6,897 bases of DNA from Conexibacter sp. Lineage in GTDB: Bacteria > Actinomycetota > Thermoleophilia > Solirubrobacterales > Solirubrobacteraceae. The DNA lies in assembly GCA_025964215.1 (NCBI GenBank), contig JAOPZG010000558.1, positions 1 through 6,897 on the forward strand, in the 5' to 3' direction. Shown here in pieces: positions 1 to 5,668 of this stretch; the stretch's first letter is position 1; each line of letters opens with the position of its first letter. Under the pieces are notes generated by a model. It searched no databases, was not told the DNA's origin, and saw only the letters and a program-made list of their open reading frames with translations. The translations under genes and the position numbers were made by a program.

Positions 1-2
1 CG

Positions 3-80
3 CAGCCCGACGATCCGCAGCGGCTGGCGAAGGACGCGCCGCGGCCGCCGTCGGTGCTGCGGATCGTGCCGCCGACGTAG
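3..80 (+). CDS. C-terminal fragment of an unidentified protein (5' end outside window)
   Basis: An open frame enters from the left edge and ends at TAG 78-80, encoding 25 residues that finish in LRIVPPT. Nearly every codon ends in G or C (GAT at 12-14 and the stop aside), matching the coding signature of the other genes, so I read this as the true end of a plus-strand gene. The fragment is rich in Pro, Arg and Asp and looks like a flexible tail. No family can be assigned. It converges on the ParB-like gene, with only 22 bp between the two stop codons and no obvious hairpin with a T-tract in that gap. Confidence 0.55.
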   Translation, partial: QPDDPQRLAKDAPRPPSVLRIVPPT

Positions 81-102
81 GCGACGGGCGGGGCGCGCGT
101 GC

Positions 103-1311
103 CTAGGCCGGCAGCAGCGCCCGCAGCGCCTTCGGCGGCAGCGGATCGCTTCCGAGGATCTCGGCGGAGAGGGCGCGCAGGACGGTGAGGCGGCGGTCGG
201 GGTGGAGGTTGAAGGCGTACTCCTGCGTGGCCTCGTGGCCGCCCTCGACCCCGAGGTGGGAGCGGTGCTCGGCGGTGGCGACGCGGGAGAGGACGAGGCC
301 CAGGATGTAGGCGTCGAGGTCCTCGACGGCGACCTCGACGGGCTCGGGCTCCTCGCCGTCGCGGTCCGGTCCGAAGGACGCGACGATGCGCGGGGCGCGG
401 GACTCGGCGACCGGGCGCTCGGCGCCGCCGGAGGCCTCCCAGTCGCGCTGCTCGGCGTCGGCGTCGCGACCCAGGCCGTCCTCGCGGTTCGCGGCCCAGC
501 GCGCCTCGTCGAGCTTGCGCGACTGCTCCTCGTAGTCCTTGGGCTTGGGCGGCACGTAGCCGACGCCGAGCTTCAGGGCGCCGCCGGTGATCTCGCCCTT
601 GGTGTGCTGCTCGACGAGGTCGGTCGCCTCCTCGGCGCTGACGTCCCCGCGGGCGATGCCGCGGCGGACGACGTCGGCGACCGTGAAGGATAGGTCGCCC
701 TCCTCGACGCGCTTGACGACCGCCTCGGGCAGGTCGAGGAGCTTCAGCGACTTGCGCGTCCAGGCCAGCGGCGCGCCGACCAGCCGCGAGACCTCGGCGG
801 CGGTCAGCGACGGGTCCTCGGCCATGATCGCCCGCGCGGCGCGCGCGAACTGGACCGGCTCCGGCTTGGACTGGTGGAAGTTCTCGGCGAACTGCATCGT
901 CAGCGCCTCGCGCTTGGAGATGCCGTCCACGAGCGTGAAGCGCCAGTCCTTGCGCGCGCCCTCGGCCGCGTCGAGCAGCGTCATCGCGCCGAAGCGGCGG
1001 CGGCCGGCGAGCAGCTCGTACGGGACGTCGTCCTCGCCCGTGGCGCGCACCAGCGGCGGGTGCAGCAGCCCGGTCTCCTTGATCGACACGGCCAGCTCGT
1101 GGAGGTCCGGCAGCGTGCCCGTCCGCATGTTGACCATCGTGCGGACCTGCGCGAGCGGCGCGGTGATCGAGGAGTGCGCCTTGCTCGCGGTGTCGGCCAT
1201 CGGCGCCTTCCGGAGGTCCGCCGTCGCCTCCTCGCGCGCCGACTTCGCGGCGTCCTCGCGCATCTGCGCGACGTGTTCTTCGGCGTCCTGGAGCTTGTCG
1301 ACCTGAGACAT
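103..1311 (-). CDS. ParB/Spo0J-like N-terminal domain protein, 402 aa
   Basis: This is probably a DNA-binding partition or nucleoid-associated protein of the ParB/RepB/Spo0J group. Residues 1-37 form a charged, probably helical extension. The ParB N-domain spans about 52-150, with LHELAVSIKETGLLHPPLV (70-88), LLAGRRRFGA (100-109, position of the usual GERRxRA CTP motif) and ENFHQ (143-147, position of ENxxR). A central helix-turn-helix follows, about 168-215 (TAAEVSRLVGAPLAWTRKSL). From about 250 there is a Pro/Glu/Asp-rich linker, then a terminal domain about 325-402 that does not look like the usual short dimerising ParB tail. No parA is visible, so this need not be the chromosomal segregation ParB. 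Third-position GC supports the ATG at 1311, but no Shine-Dalgarno site precedes it. The in-frame ATG at 1200 (residue 38) has GGAAGG 5 nt upstream and would give 365 aa with the ParB domain intact. Family assignment is confident; function is not. Confidence 0.85.
   Translation of the reverse strand: MSQVDKLQDAEEHVAQMREDAAKSAREEATADLRKAPMADTASKAHSSITAPLAQVRTMVNMRTGTLPDLHELAVSIKETGLLHPPLVRATGEDDVPYELLAGRRRFGAMTLLDAAEGARKDWRFTLVDGISKREALTMQFAENFHQSKPEPVQFARAARAIMAEDPSLTAAEVSRLVGAPLAWTRKSLKLLDLPEAVVKRVEEGDLSFTVADVVRRGIARGDVSAEEATDLVEQHTKGEITGGALKLGVGYVPPKPKDYEEQSRKLDEARWAANREDGLGRDADAEQRDWEASGGAERPVAESRAPRIVASFGPDRDGEEPEPVEVAVEDLDAYILGLVLSRVATAEHRSHLGVEGGHEATQEYAFNLHPDRRLTVLRALSAEILGSDPLPPKALRALLPA
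1206..1211 (-). promoter_or_regulatory. Possible Shine-Dalgarno for an internal ParB-like start at 1200
   Basis: On the minus strand GGAAGG lies 5 nt before an in-frame ATG (1198-1200, residue 38 of the longer reading). The ATG at 1311 has no comparable site. The codons between the two starts have strong coding-like third positions, so either start, or both, may be used. Confidence 0.35.
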
Positions 1312-1347
1312 AAGCCGCAGGATGCAAGCACACCGTGCGGCGGACGC

Positions 1348-1363
1348 GCGGGAGCCTGCCCGC
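1348..1363 (-). terminator. Weak hairpin between ilvA and the ParB-like gene
   Basis: GCGGG and CCCGC arms (5 bp) enclose a 6-nt loop, 20 nt past the ilvA stop. No T-tract follows and the stem is short for such GC-rich DNA. It could partly terminate ridA-ilvA transcription or be chance. The rest of the 71-bp gap (1312-1382) shows only a 4-bp GCAC/GTGC arm pair at 1328-1338 and no convincing promoter. Confidence 0.2.
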
Positions 1364-1382
1364 TACGAGCGCGAAACCGCGA

Positions 1383-2621
1383 TCAGTGCGCGTCCGGGTA
1401 CCGCGAGACGCCGTAGCCGGCCTCGCGCACCGCGCCCACGACCGCGTCGGCGTGCTCGCGCGAGCGCGTCTCGATCGTCAGCTGGACGCCCGTCTCGCGG
1501 ACGTGCAGGCCGATCCCCTCGCGCAGGTGCGAGACCTCGACGATGTTCGCGCCGGTCTCCGCGACGCTGTCGAGCAGCTTCGCCAGCGCGCCCGGGCGGT
1601 CCGGGACGCGGGTGAGCAGGACCATGCGGCGCCCGGCCTTGGTCTCGTGGCGACGCGCGATCGTCGCCAGCAGGCCGGCGTCGACGTTCCCGCCGCTCAG
1701 GACCACGCACGTCGTCCCGACCTCGGCCGGCACGACCTGGCCGCCGAGCAGCGCCGCCACGCCGACCGCGCCGGCGCCCTCGACCACGAGCTTCGCCTTC
1801 TCCATCAACAGCACCATCGCGTCGGCCACGACGTCCTCGCCCACGACCACCATGTCGTCGAGCCAGCGGTCGATCAGCGCCAGCGTGAGGTCGCCGGGGC
1901 GCTTGACCGCGATCCCGTCGGCGATCGTCAGCCCCGCCCCCACCCCGATCGGCCGGCCCGCCTTCAAGGACGCCGGGAACGCCGCGACGGTCTCGACCTG
2001 CACGCCGACCACGCGCACGTCCGGCCGCGCCGACTTCACCGCGATCGCCACGCCGCTCGCCAGCCCGCCGCCTCCGACCGGCACGACGACGGTCGCGAGG
2101 TCCGGGATGTCCGCGAGCAGCTCGAGCCCGAGCGTGCCCTGGCCGGCGACGACGTCCGGGTCGTCGAACGGGTGCACGAACGCCATCCCGGCCTCTTCCG
2201 CGCGCGCACGCGCCAAGATGAGGCAGTCGTCGACCGAGCCGCCGCCGATGACGACGCGGGCGCCGAGCGCGGCCGTCGCCTCGACCTTCGCGATCGGCGC
2301 GCCCTCCGGCATGAAGACCTCGCACGGCACGCCGCGGATCTGCGCGGCCAGCGCGAGCGCCTGCGCGTGGTTGCCCGCGCTCCCGCAGACGACGCCGCGC
2401 GCGCAGCCCTCGCCGAGCGCGTGCAGCTTGCTCAGCGCGCCGCGGATCTTGAACGCGCCGGTCCGCTGCAGCGACTCGGCCTTGAGCACCACATGGCCGC
2501 CGCAGCGCTCGCTGAGCGTCGAGGAGACCAGGACCGGCGTGTGGCGCGCGACGTCGCCGATCGCCTCCTGGGCCGCGACGACGTCCTCCGCGGTGACCGC
2601 CGACGCGCCGGTCGTCGCCAT
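1383..2621 (-). CDS. ilvA: Threonine ammonia-lyase (threonine dehydratase) with C-terminal ACT domain, 412 aa
   Basis: A PLP enzyme of fold type II that deaminates threonine (and usually serine) to 2-oxobutyrate, the first committed step to isoleucine; cytosolic. Visible signatures are RTGAFKIRGA (53-62) with the PLP lysine K58, SAGNHAQ (81-87), the phosphate-binding loop PVGGGGL (181-187) and SGGNVD (309-314), whose Ser contacts the PLP ring nitrogen in this family. A single ACT domain occupies about 333-405 (LLTRVPDRPGALAKLLD onward). This is the one-ACT, roughly 400-residue form, shorter than E. coli IlvA with its larger regulatory region; the effector cannot be read from sequence. ATG 2621 is chosen because the protein then begins just before the conserved catalytic domain and GAGG lies 5 nt upstream; a longer reading from 2690 would overlap ridA and add a non-conserved Arg/Ser stretch. 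It follows ridA by 7 nt. A purely catabolic role remains possible. Confidence 0.95.
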   Translation of the reverse strand: MATTGASAVTAEDVVAAQEAIGDVARHTPVLVSSTLSERCGGHVVLKAESLQRTGAFKIRGALSKLHALGEGCARGVVCGSAGNHAQALALAAQIRGVPCEVFMPEGAPIAKVEATAALGARVVIGGGSVDDCLILARARAEEAGMAFVHPFDDPDVVAGQGTLGLELLADIPDLATVVVPVGGGGLASGVAIAVKSARPDVRVVGVQVETVAAFPASLKAGRPIGVGAGLTIADGIAVKRPGDLTLALIDRWLDDMVVVGEDVVADAMVLLMEKAKLVVEGAGAVGVAALLGGQVVPAEVGTTCVVLSGGNVDAGLLATIARRHETKAGRRMVLLTRVPDRPGALAKLLDSVAETGANIVEVSHLREGIGLHVRETGVQLTIETRSREHADAVVGAVREAGYGVSRYPDAH

Positions 2622-2626
2622 CGCGG

Positions 2627-2630
2627 CCTC
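2627..2630 (-). promoter_or_regulatory. ilvA Shine-Dalgarno overlapping the ridA stop codon
   Basis: On the minus strand the order is TGAGG, then CCGCG, then ATG. The ridA stop TGA (2631-2629) contributes GA to the GAGG site, 5 nt before the ilvA start. This decides the ilvA start and suggests that ribosomes finishing ridA help initiate ilvA. Confidence 0.65.
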
Positions 2631-3021
2631 AGTCGCCCAGCGCGACGATGGCGTCGATCTCGACCTGCGCGCCGACCGGCAGCGCCGCAACGCCGACGGT
2701 CGAGCGCGCGGGAGGCGCGTCCGGGAAGAACTCCGCGTACGCCTCGTTGACGGCGCCGAAGCTCGCCATGTCGGTGACGAAGATCCCGCAGCGGACCGCG
2801 TCGCCCAGCGAGGCGCCCGCGGCCGCGCAGACCGTCGTCAGGTTTCGCAGGCACTGCCGCGTCTGCTCGCCGACGTCGCCCTCGACCAGCGCGCCGGTCG
2901 CCGGGTCGAGCGGCGTCTGGCCGGAGAGGAAGAGGAAGCCGCCGGAGCGCACCGCGTGGCTGTAGGGGCCGACGGCGGCGGGCGCGTCCTCGGCGGTGAT
3001 CGGCTGGCGCTCGGCTGACAC
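2629..3021 (-). CDS. ridA: RidA family (YjgF/YER057c/UK114) enamine/imine deaminase, 130 aa
   Basis: RidA hydrolyses the reactive enamine/imine (2-aminoacrylate or 2-aminocrotonate) released by PLP dehydratases such as IlvA, giving the 2-keto acid and ammonia and protecting other PLP enzymes. It is a small cytosolic trimer in known members. The sequence is full length and carries the active-site set: GPYSHAV with Y20, FLSGQTP with S33, ARSTVGVAALPVGAQVEID with the key R106 and E121 (equivalents of E. coli Y17, S30, R105 and E120). The conserved arginine places it with catalytic RidA rather than the Arg-lacking Rid subgroups. The start is GTG 3021, with AAGGAG upstream at an 11-nt spacing. It is the first gene of the ridA-ilvA pair and diverges from the secreted hydrolase gene across 55 bp. 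Family and role are well supported by sequence and partner. Confidence 0.95.
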   Translation of the reverse strand: MSAERQPITAEDAPAAVGPYSHAVRSGGFLFLSGQTPLDPATGALVEGDVGEQTRQCLRNLTTVCAAAGASLGDAVRCGIFVTDMASFGAVNEAYAEFFPDAPPARSTVGVAALPVGAQVEIDAIVALGD

Positions 3022-3032
3022 GGGTGACGGTT

Positions 3033-3038
3033 CTCCTT
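3033..3038 (-). promoter_or_regulatory. ridA ribosome binding site AAGGAG
   Basis: AAGGAG on the minus strand ends 11 nt before GTG 3021, slightly long but usable. It is the clearest Shine-Dalgarno in the window and supports the GTG start over other codons nearby. Confidence 0.6.
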
Positions 3039-3055
3039 CGACGCGGCTTGTCCCT

Positions 3056-3069
3056 GGACGCTACCGTCC
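3056..3069. promoter_or_regulatory. Symmetric element with overlapping divergent -10 motifs (ridA / hydrolase)
   Basis: GGACG-CTAC-CGTCC is a perfect 5-bp inverted repeat around a 4-nt centre. On the plus strand it contains TACCGT (3062-3067), ending 9 nt before the hydrolase ATG 3077. On the minus strand it contains TAGCGT (3063-3058), 36 nt before ridA GTG 3021. Both fit the TANNNT form of an actinobacterial -10, and they share the same TA base pairs. No strong -35 is visible on either side (TTCGAC at 3037-3042 would be 19 bp away on the plus strand). The plus-strand geometry would give a near-leaderless mRNA, consistent with the missing Shine-Dalgarno there. It could instead be a repressor operator. 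Confidence 0.45.
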
Positions 3070-3076
3070 GCGCCTC

Positions 3077-4996
3077 ATGCTCGCCCGCCGCCTCCAGCTC
3101 TCCGCCCTCCTGCTCGCCGCCGGCGCCGTCCTCACCGGTGGACTCGGCGCCGCGACGGCCTCGGCGGACATCCCGTGGGCGGCCTGCCCGACCGCGGGCT
3201 TCCAGTGCGCGACGGTCCCCGTCCCGCTCGATCGCACCGGCGCGGTCCCGGGCACGGTCAACCTCTCGGTCCAGCGCGTCGCGGCGGCGTCGAACCCGAG
3301 CAAGGTCGCGGTCGTCCCGCTGGCCGGCGGCCCCGGCCAGGCGGCGCTCCCGCTCGCCCAGACCTTCACCGAGGTCCTGCAGCCGGCGATCGCCACGCGC
3401 GACCTGCTGCTCTTCGACCAGCGCGGGACGGGCGCCTCCGGCTCGCTGAGCTGCAAGTCGCTGAGCGAGCGCGGCTCGATCGTCAAGCTCGCCGAGGGCT
3501 GCGCGAGCGAGCTCGGCGCGGCGCGCGGCTCCTACCGCACCGCCGACACCGTCGCCGACATCGAGGCGCTGCGCGTCGCCGGCGGCTACGACAAGTTGGT
3601 GCTCTTCGGCGTCAGCTACGGCACGAAGGTCGCCGAGGACTACGCGGCCGCCTACCCCAACAACGTCGAGGCGCTCGTGCTCGACAGCGTCGTCCTGCCG
3701 GAGGGCCCGGACCCGTTCCAGCGCTCGACGCTCACCGACGCCCCGCGCGTCCTGCGCGACCTCTGCGCCGGCAGCGCGTGCAGCGGCGCGACCGACAACG
3801 TCACGCGCGACCTCTCGAGCCTCGCCGCCAAGCTGCGCAAGAGCGCGCTGCGCGGCAAGGTCGTCCTCTCCACCGGCAAGCGCACGCGCCTGTCGATGGG
3901 CCAGAGCGACCTGCTCTCGATCCTCCTCGCGGGCGACCTGAACCCGACGCTGCGCGCCGAGCTGCCCGGCTCGATGCGCGCCGCCCTGCGCGGCGACGGC
4001 TCGCCGCTGCTGCGGCTCGCCGTGCGCTCCGAGGGCCTCACCACCGGCCTCCAGCTGCGTCACCAGAGCGACGCTGCCAACGGCGACAGCGACGCGCTCT
4101 TCCTCGCCACCACGTGCGAGGAGGCGCCGTTCGCCTGGACCCGCGCGGCCACCGCCGAGCAGCGCTACCAGGAGATCACGACCGCCGCCCAGGCGATCCC
4201 GAAGGCCCAGCTCGGCCCGTTCTCCCCCGCCGCCGCCGTCCAGGGCGGCCCGATCCCGCTCTGCCTCGGCTGGCCCGACGCCTCGCCCCAGCCGGCCGCG
4301 AGCGCGCCGCTGCCGCCGGTCCGCACGCTCGTGCTCGACGGCCAGATGGACCTCCGCACGCCGTACGAGGACGCCGCGCAGATCGCGCAGCGGATCCCCG
4401 GCGCCGCCGTCGTCGAGGTGCCGTTCACCGGCCACTCGACGGTCAGCAGCGACGCCTCGAAGGACAGCTCCTGCACCAAGGGCGCGCTCGCGACGTTCTT
4501 CGCCGGCGGCGTCCCCGGCGCGTGCGCGGTGACGAGCAACCCCTACTCGCCGACGCGCCGCCCGCCGACCAGCATCGGCGCGATCAAGGCCAGCAGCACG
4601 TCCCGCCGGACCGTGATCGCGGCCGCCGCGACGGTGACCGACGCGGCCCGCCAGATCATCGGCGACGCGCTCGCCCTGAGCGCGATCCCCAAGCACGTCG
4701 GCGGCCTGCGCGCGGGCAACGCCACCGTCAATCGCGACGGCAGCTTCAAGCTCAACCACTACCAGTACGTGCCCGGCGTGAACGTGAGCGGCAAGGTCAC
4801 CGCGAGCCGCAGCGCGACGATCACGATCCGCGGCGGCGGCGCGCTGAGCGGCAAGCTGACGATCAGCGCCGCGGGCGCCGTCCACGGCACGCTCGGGGGC
4901 AAGAAGGTCACGATCGGCGCCGCGTCGTCGGTGCGCTCGTCGCCGCCGACGGTCGAGCAGGCCCTGGCCCGGCTGCCGCTGCTGGCGCGGCGGTAG
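3077..4996 (+). CDS. Secreted TAP-like alpha/beta hydrolase (peptidase S33 type) with C-terminal beta-repeat extension, 639 aa
   Basis: Probably an exported serine hydrolase of the tripeptidyl/prolyl aminopeptidase (TAP, S33) group that trims peptides outside the cytoplasm; the substrate is inferred from family only. A signal peptide covers 1-30 (Arg-rich start, Leu/Ala core, likely cut after ATASA). The hydrolase domain shows GGPG (84-87, oxyanion region), LLFDQRGTGASG (111-122), nucleophile elbow GVSYG with S180, acid D425 in DGQMDLRTP, and H453 in FTGHST. C466 and C483 (SCTKGALATFF to GAC) match the cysteine pair that closes TAP-like C-terminal domains; CPTAGFQC (37-44) and C230/C235 may also form disulfides. 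Family members usually end near here, but about 140 residues follow, with a Gly-rich beta-type segment at 570-616. ATG 3077 is chosen because it starts the signal peptide; longer in-frame readings would run into ridA. The next gene begins 20 bp downstream. A lipase or esterase activity is a less likely alternative. Confidence 0.88.
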   Translation: MLARRLQLSALLLAAGAVLTGGLGAATASADIPWAACPTAGFQCATVPVPLDRTGAVPGTVNLSVQRVAAASNPSKVAVVPLAGGPGQAALPLAQTFTEVLQPAIATRDLLLFDQRGTGASGSLSCKSLSERGSIVKLAEGCASELGAARGSYRTADTVADIEALRVAGGYDKLVLFGVSYGTKVAEDYAAAYPNNVEALVLDSVVLPEGPDPFQRSTLTDAPRVLRDLCAGSACSGATDNVTRDLSSLAAKLRKSALRGKVVLSTGKRTRLSMGQSDLLSILLAGDLNPTLRAELPGSMRAALRGDGSPLLRLAVRSEGLTTGLQLRHQSDAANGDSDALFLATTCEEAPFAWTRAATAEQRYQEITTAAQAIPKAQLGPFSPAAAVQGGPIPLCLGWPDASPQPAASAPLPPVRTLVLDGQMDLRTPYEDAAQIAQRIPGAAVVEVPFTGHSTVSSDASKDSSCTKGALATFFAGGVPGACAVTSNPYSPTRRPPTSIGAIKASSTSRRTVIAAAATVTDAARQIIGDALALSAIPKHVGGLRAGNATVNRDGSFKLNHYQYVPGVNVSGKVTASRSATITIRGGGALSGKLTISAAGAVHGTLGGKKVTIGAASSVRSSPPTVEQALARLPLLARR

Positions 4997-5016
4997 CCGC
5001 CGGGCACCCGACGAGG

Positions 5017-5649
5017 ATGCGCCGGCTCGCGATCCCCCTCGCGGTCTTGGTGCTTGGCGGGTGCGGCGTCACGCCTGCCGCCGCCAAGTCCATCTTCGAC
5101 CCGGACATCGGTTGGACGACCGCCGAACGCCAGGAGCTGCACCTGCCCCGCGCGCCCACCCGGATCTGCCATCGCGACCTGACGAAGGCCCAGATCCATC
5201 TCCAGGGCGTCATCGACAGGCTCGGGGATCCGTCAGAGGGGTTGCGCAAGATCTTCCACTATCGCTGGGGCTCGGGCTGGTATGACCCCTGCGACGGCGG
5301 GCGGTTGCACTTCGCGGTCGTGCCGAGCGAGGCTGCCGGCGTGGCGGCGGCGCGCGCCTTGATCGCTCGTCGCCGCCTGACGCCCTACGTGCGCTTCAAC
5401 GCGGTCCGGTCGACGTGGCGGGAGCTCGGCGACGTCCAGACCGCGTTCGAGCAGCGCTGGTCGCAGCTGGAGGACGACGCGCTCGTGCAGGACAGCGCCG
5501 ACGCCGAGCGCAACGCCGTGCAGATCGACCTCGCACGGCCCGTCGACCCGGAGACCCGTGCCGCGATCCGGACATGGGCCTTGGCCGCGCCGGTCAACGT
5601 CGTGGTCCATGACACCGACGCGGGCAACTACGCCGTGACCCTGCTCTGA
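5017..5649 (+). CDS. Predicted lipoprotein of unknown function, 210 aa
   Basis: I do not recognise this family. Residues 1-16 look like a lipoprotein signal: MRR, a hydrophobic run, then LGGC with C16 as the lipidated cysteine; cleavage by signal peptidase I after TPAAA (residue 23) is the alternative. Two other cysteines, C51 (RICHRD) and C92 (YDPCDGG), could form a disulfide after export. The middle is rich in Trp and Tyr ([12 protein letters not shown], 81-92). The second half has two stretches of beta-alpha-beta character, about 96-129 and 165-198, linked by a charged, helical-looking segment. The only plausible start is ATG 5017, with GAGG directly abutting it, an unusually short spacing, so translation may depend on re-initiation from the hydrolase gene 20 bp upstream. 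That gene is also exported, so the two may act together at the cell surface, but this rests on position alone. Confidence 0.8.
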   Translation: MRRLAIPLAVLVLGGCGVTPAAAKSIFDPDIGWTTAERQELHLPRAPTRICHRDLTKAQIHLQGVIDRLGDPSEGLRKIFHYRWGSGWYDPCDGGRLHFAVVPSEAAGVAAARALIARRRLTPYVRFNAVRSTWRELGDVQTAFEQRWSQLEDDALVQDSADAERNAVQIDLARPVDPETRAAIRTWALAAPVNVVVHDTDAGNYAVTLL

Positions 5650-5655
5650 GCTGAG

Positions 5656-5661
5656 TAGCCT
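5656..5661 (+). promoter_or_regulatory. Possible -10 (TAGCCT) for a near-leaderless DUF255 mRNA
   Basis: TAGCCT fits TANNNT and ends 7 nt before ATG 5669, placing a start site at or next to the ATG. No Shine-Dalgarno precedes this gene. The best -35 match, GTGACC at 5635-5640, is only 15 bp upstream and lies inside the lipoprotein gene. Evidence is positional only. Confidence 0.3.
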
Positions 5662-5668
5662 CGGCGCG

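Noticed and set aside
101..108. GCCTAGGC palindrome over the ParB-like stop codon
   Set aside because: At 8 bp with no loop and no T-tract it cannot act as a hairpin terminator, and such short palindromes are expected by chance.
2622..2690. Upstream extension of ilvA to ATG 2690
   Set aside because: It overlaps the ridA coding sequence and adds an Arg/Ser-rich stretch. The ATG at 2621 has its own Shine-Dalgarno and a family-like N-terminus.
1335..3018. Long plus-strand frames opposite ilvA and ridA
   Set aside because: Composition is Arg/Asp/His- or Ser/Thr/Pro-biased with no motifs, and they lie antisense to two well-supported enzymes.
2996..3076. Upstream extension of the hydrolase gene to ATG 2996
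   Set aside because: It would overlap the start of ridA and place 27 polar residues before an otherwise standard signal peptide.
2432..4885. 817-codon minus-strand open frame spanning the hydrolase gene and parts of ridA and ilvA
   Set aside because: It is antisense to a hydrolase with a complete catalytic triad, is made of Arg/Ala/Gly/Asp-rich low-complexity sequence, and only its end reproduces garbled ilvA sequence. This is typical of a shadow frame in GC-rich DNA.
3175..5016. The 614 codons in frame upstream of the lipoprotein ATG, which would make an 824-aa protein
   Set aside because: This part is a shadow of the hydrolase gene in another frame, Arg/Ala-rich and without motifs. The real protein starts at 5017, where a lipoprotein signal begins.
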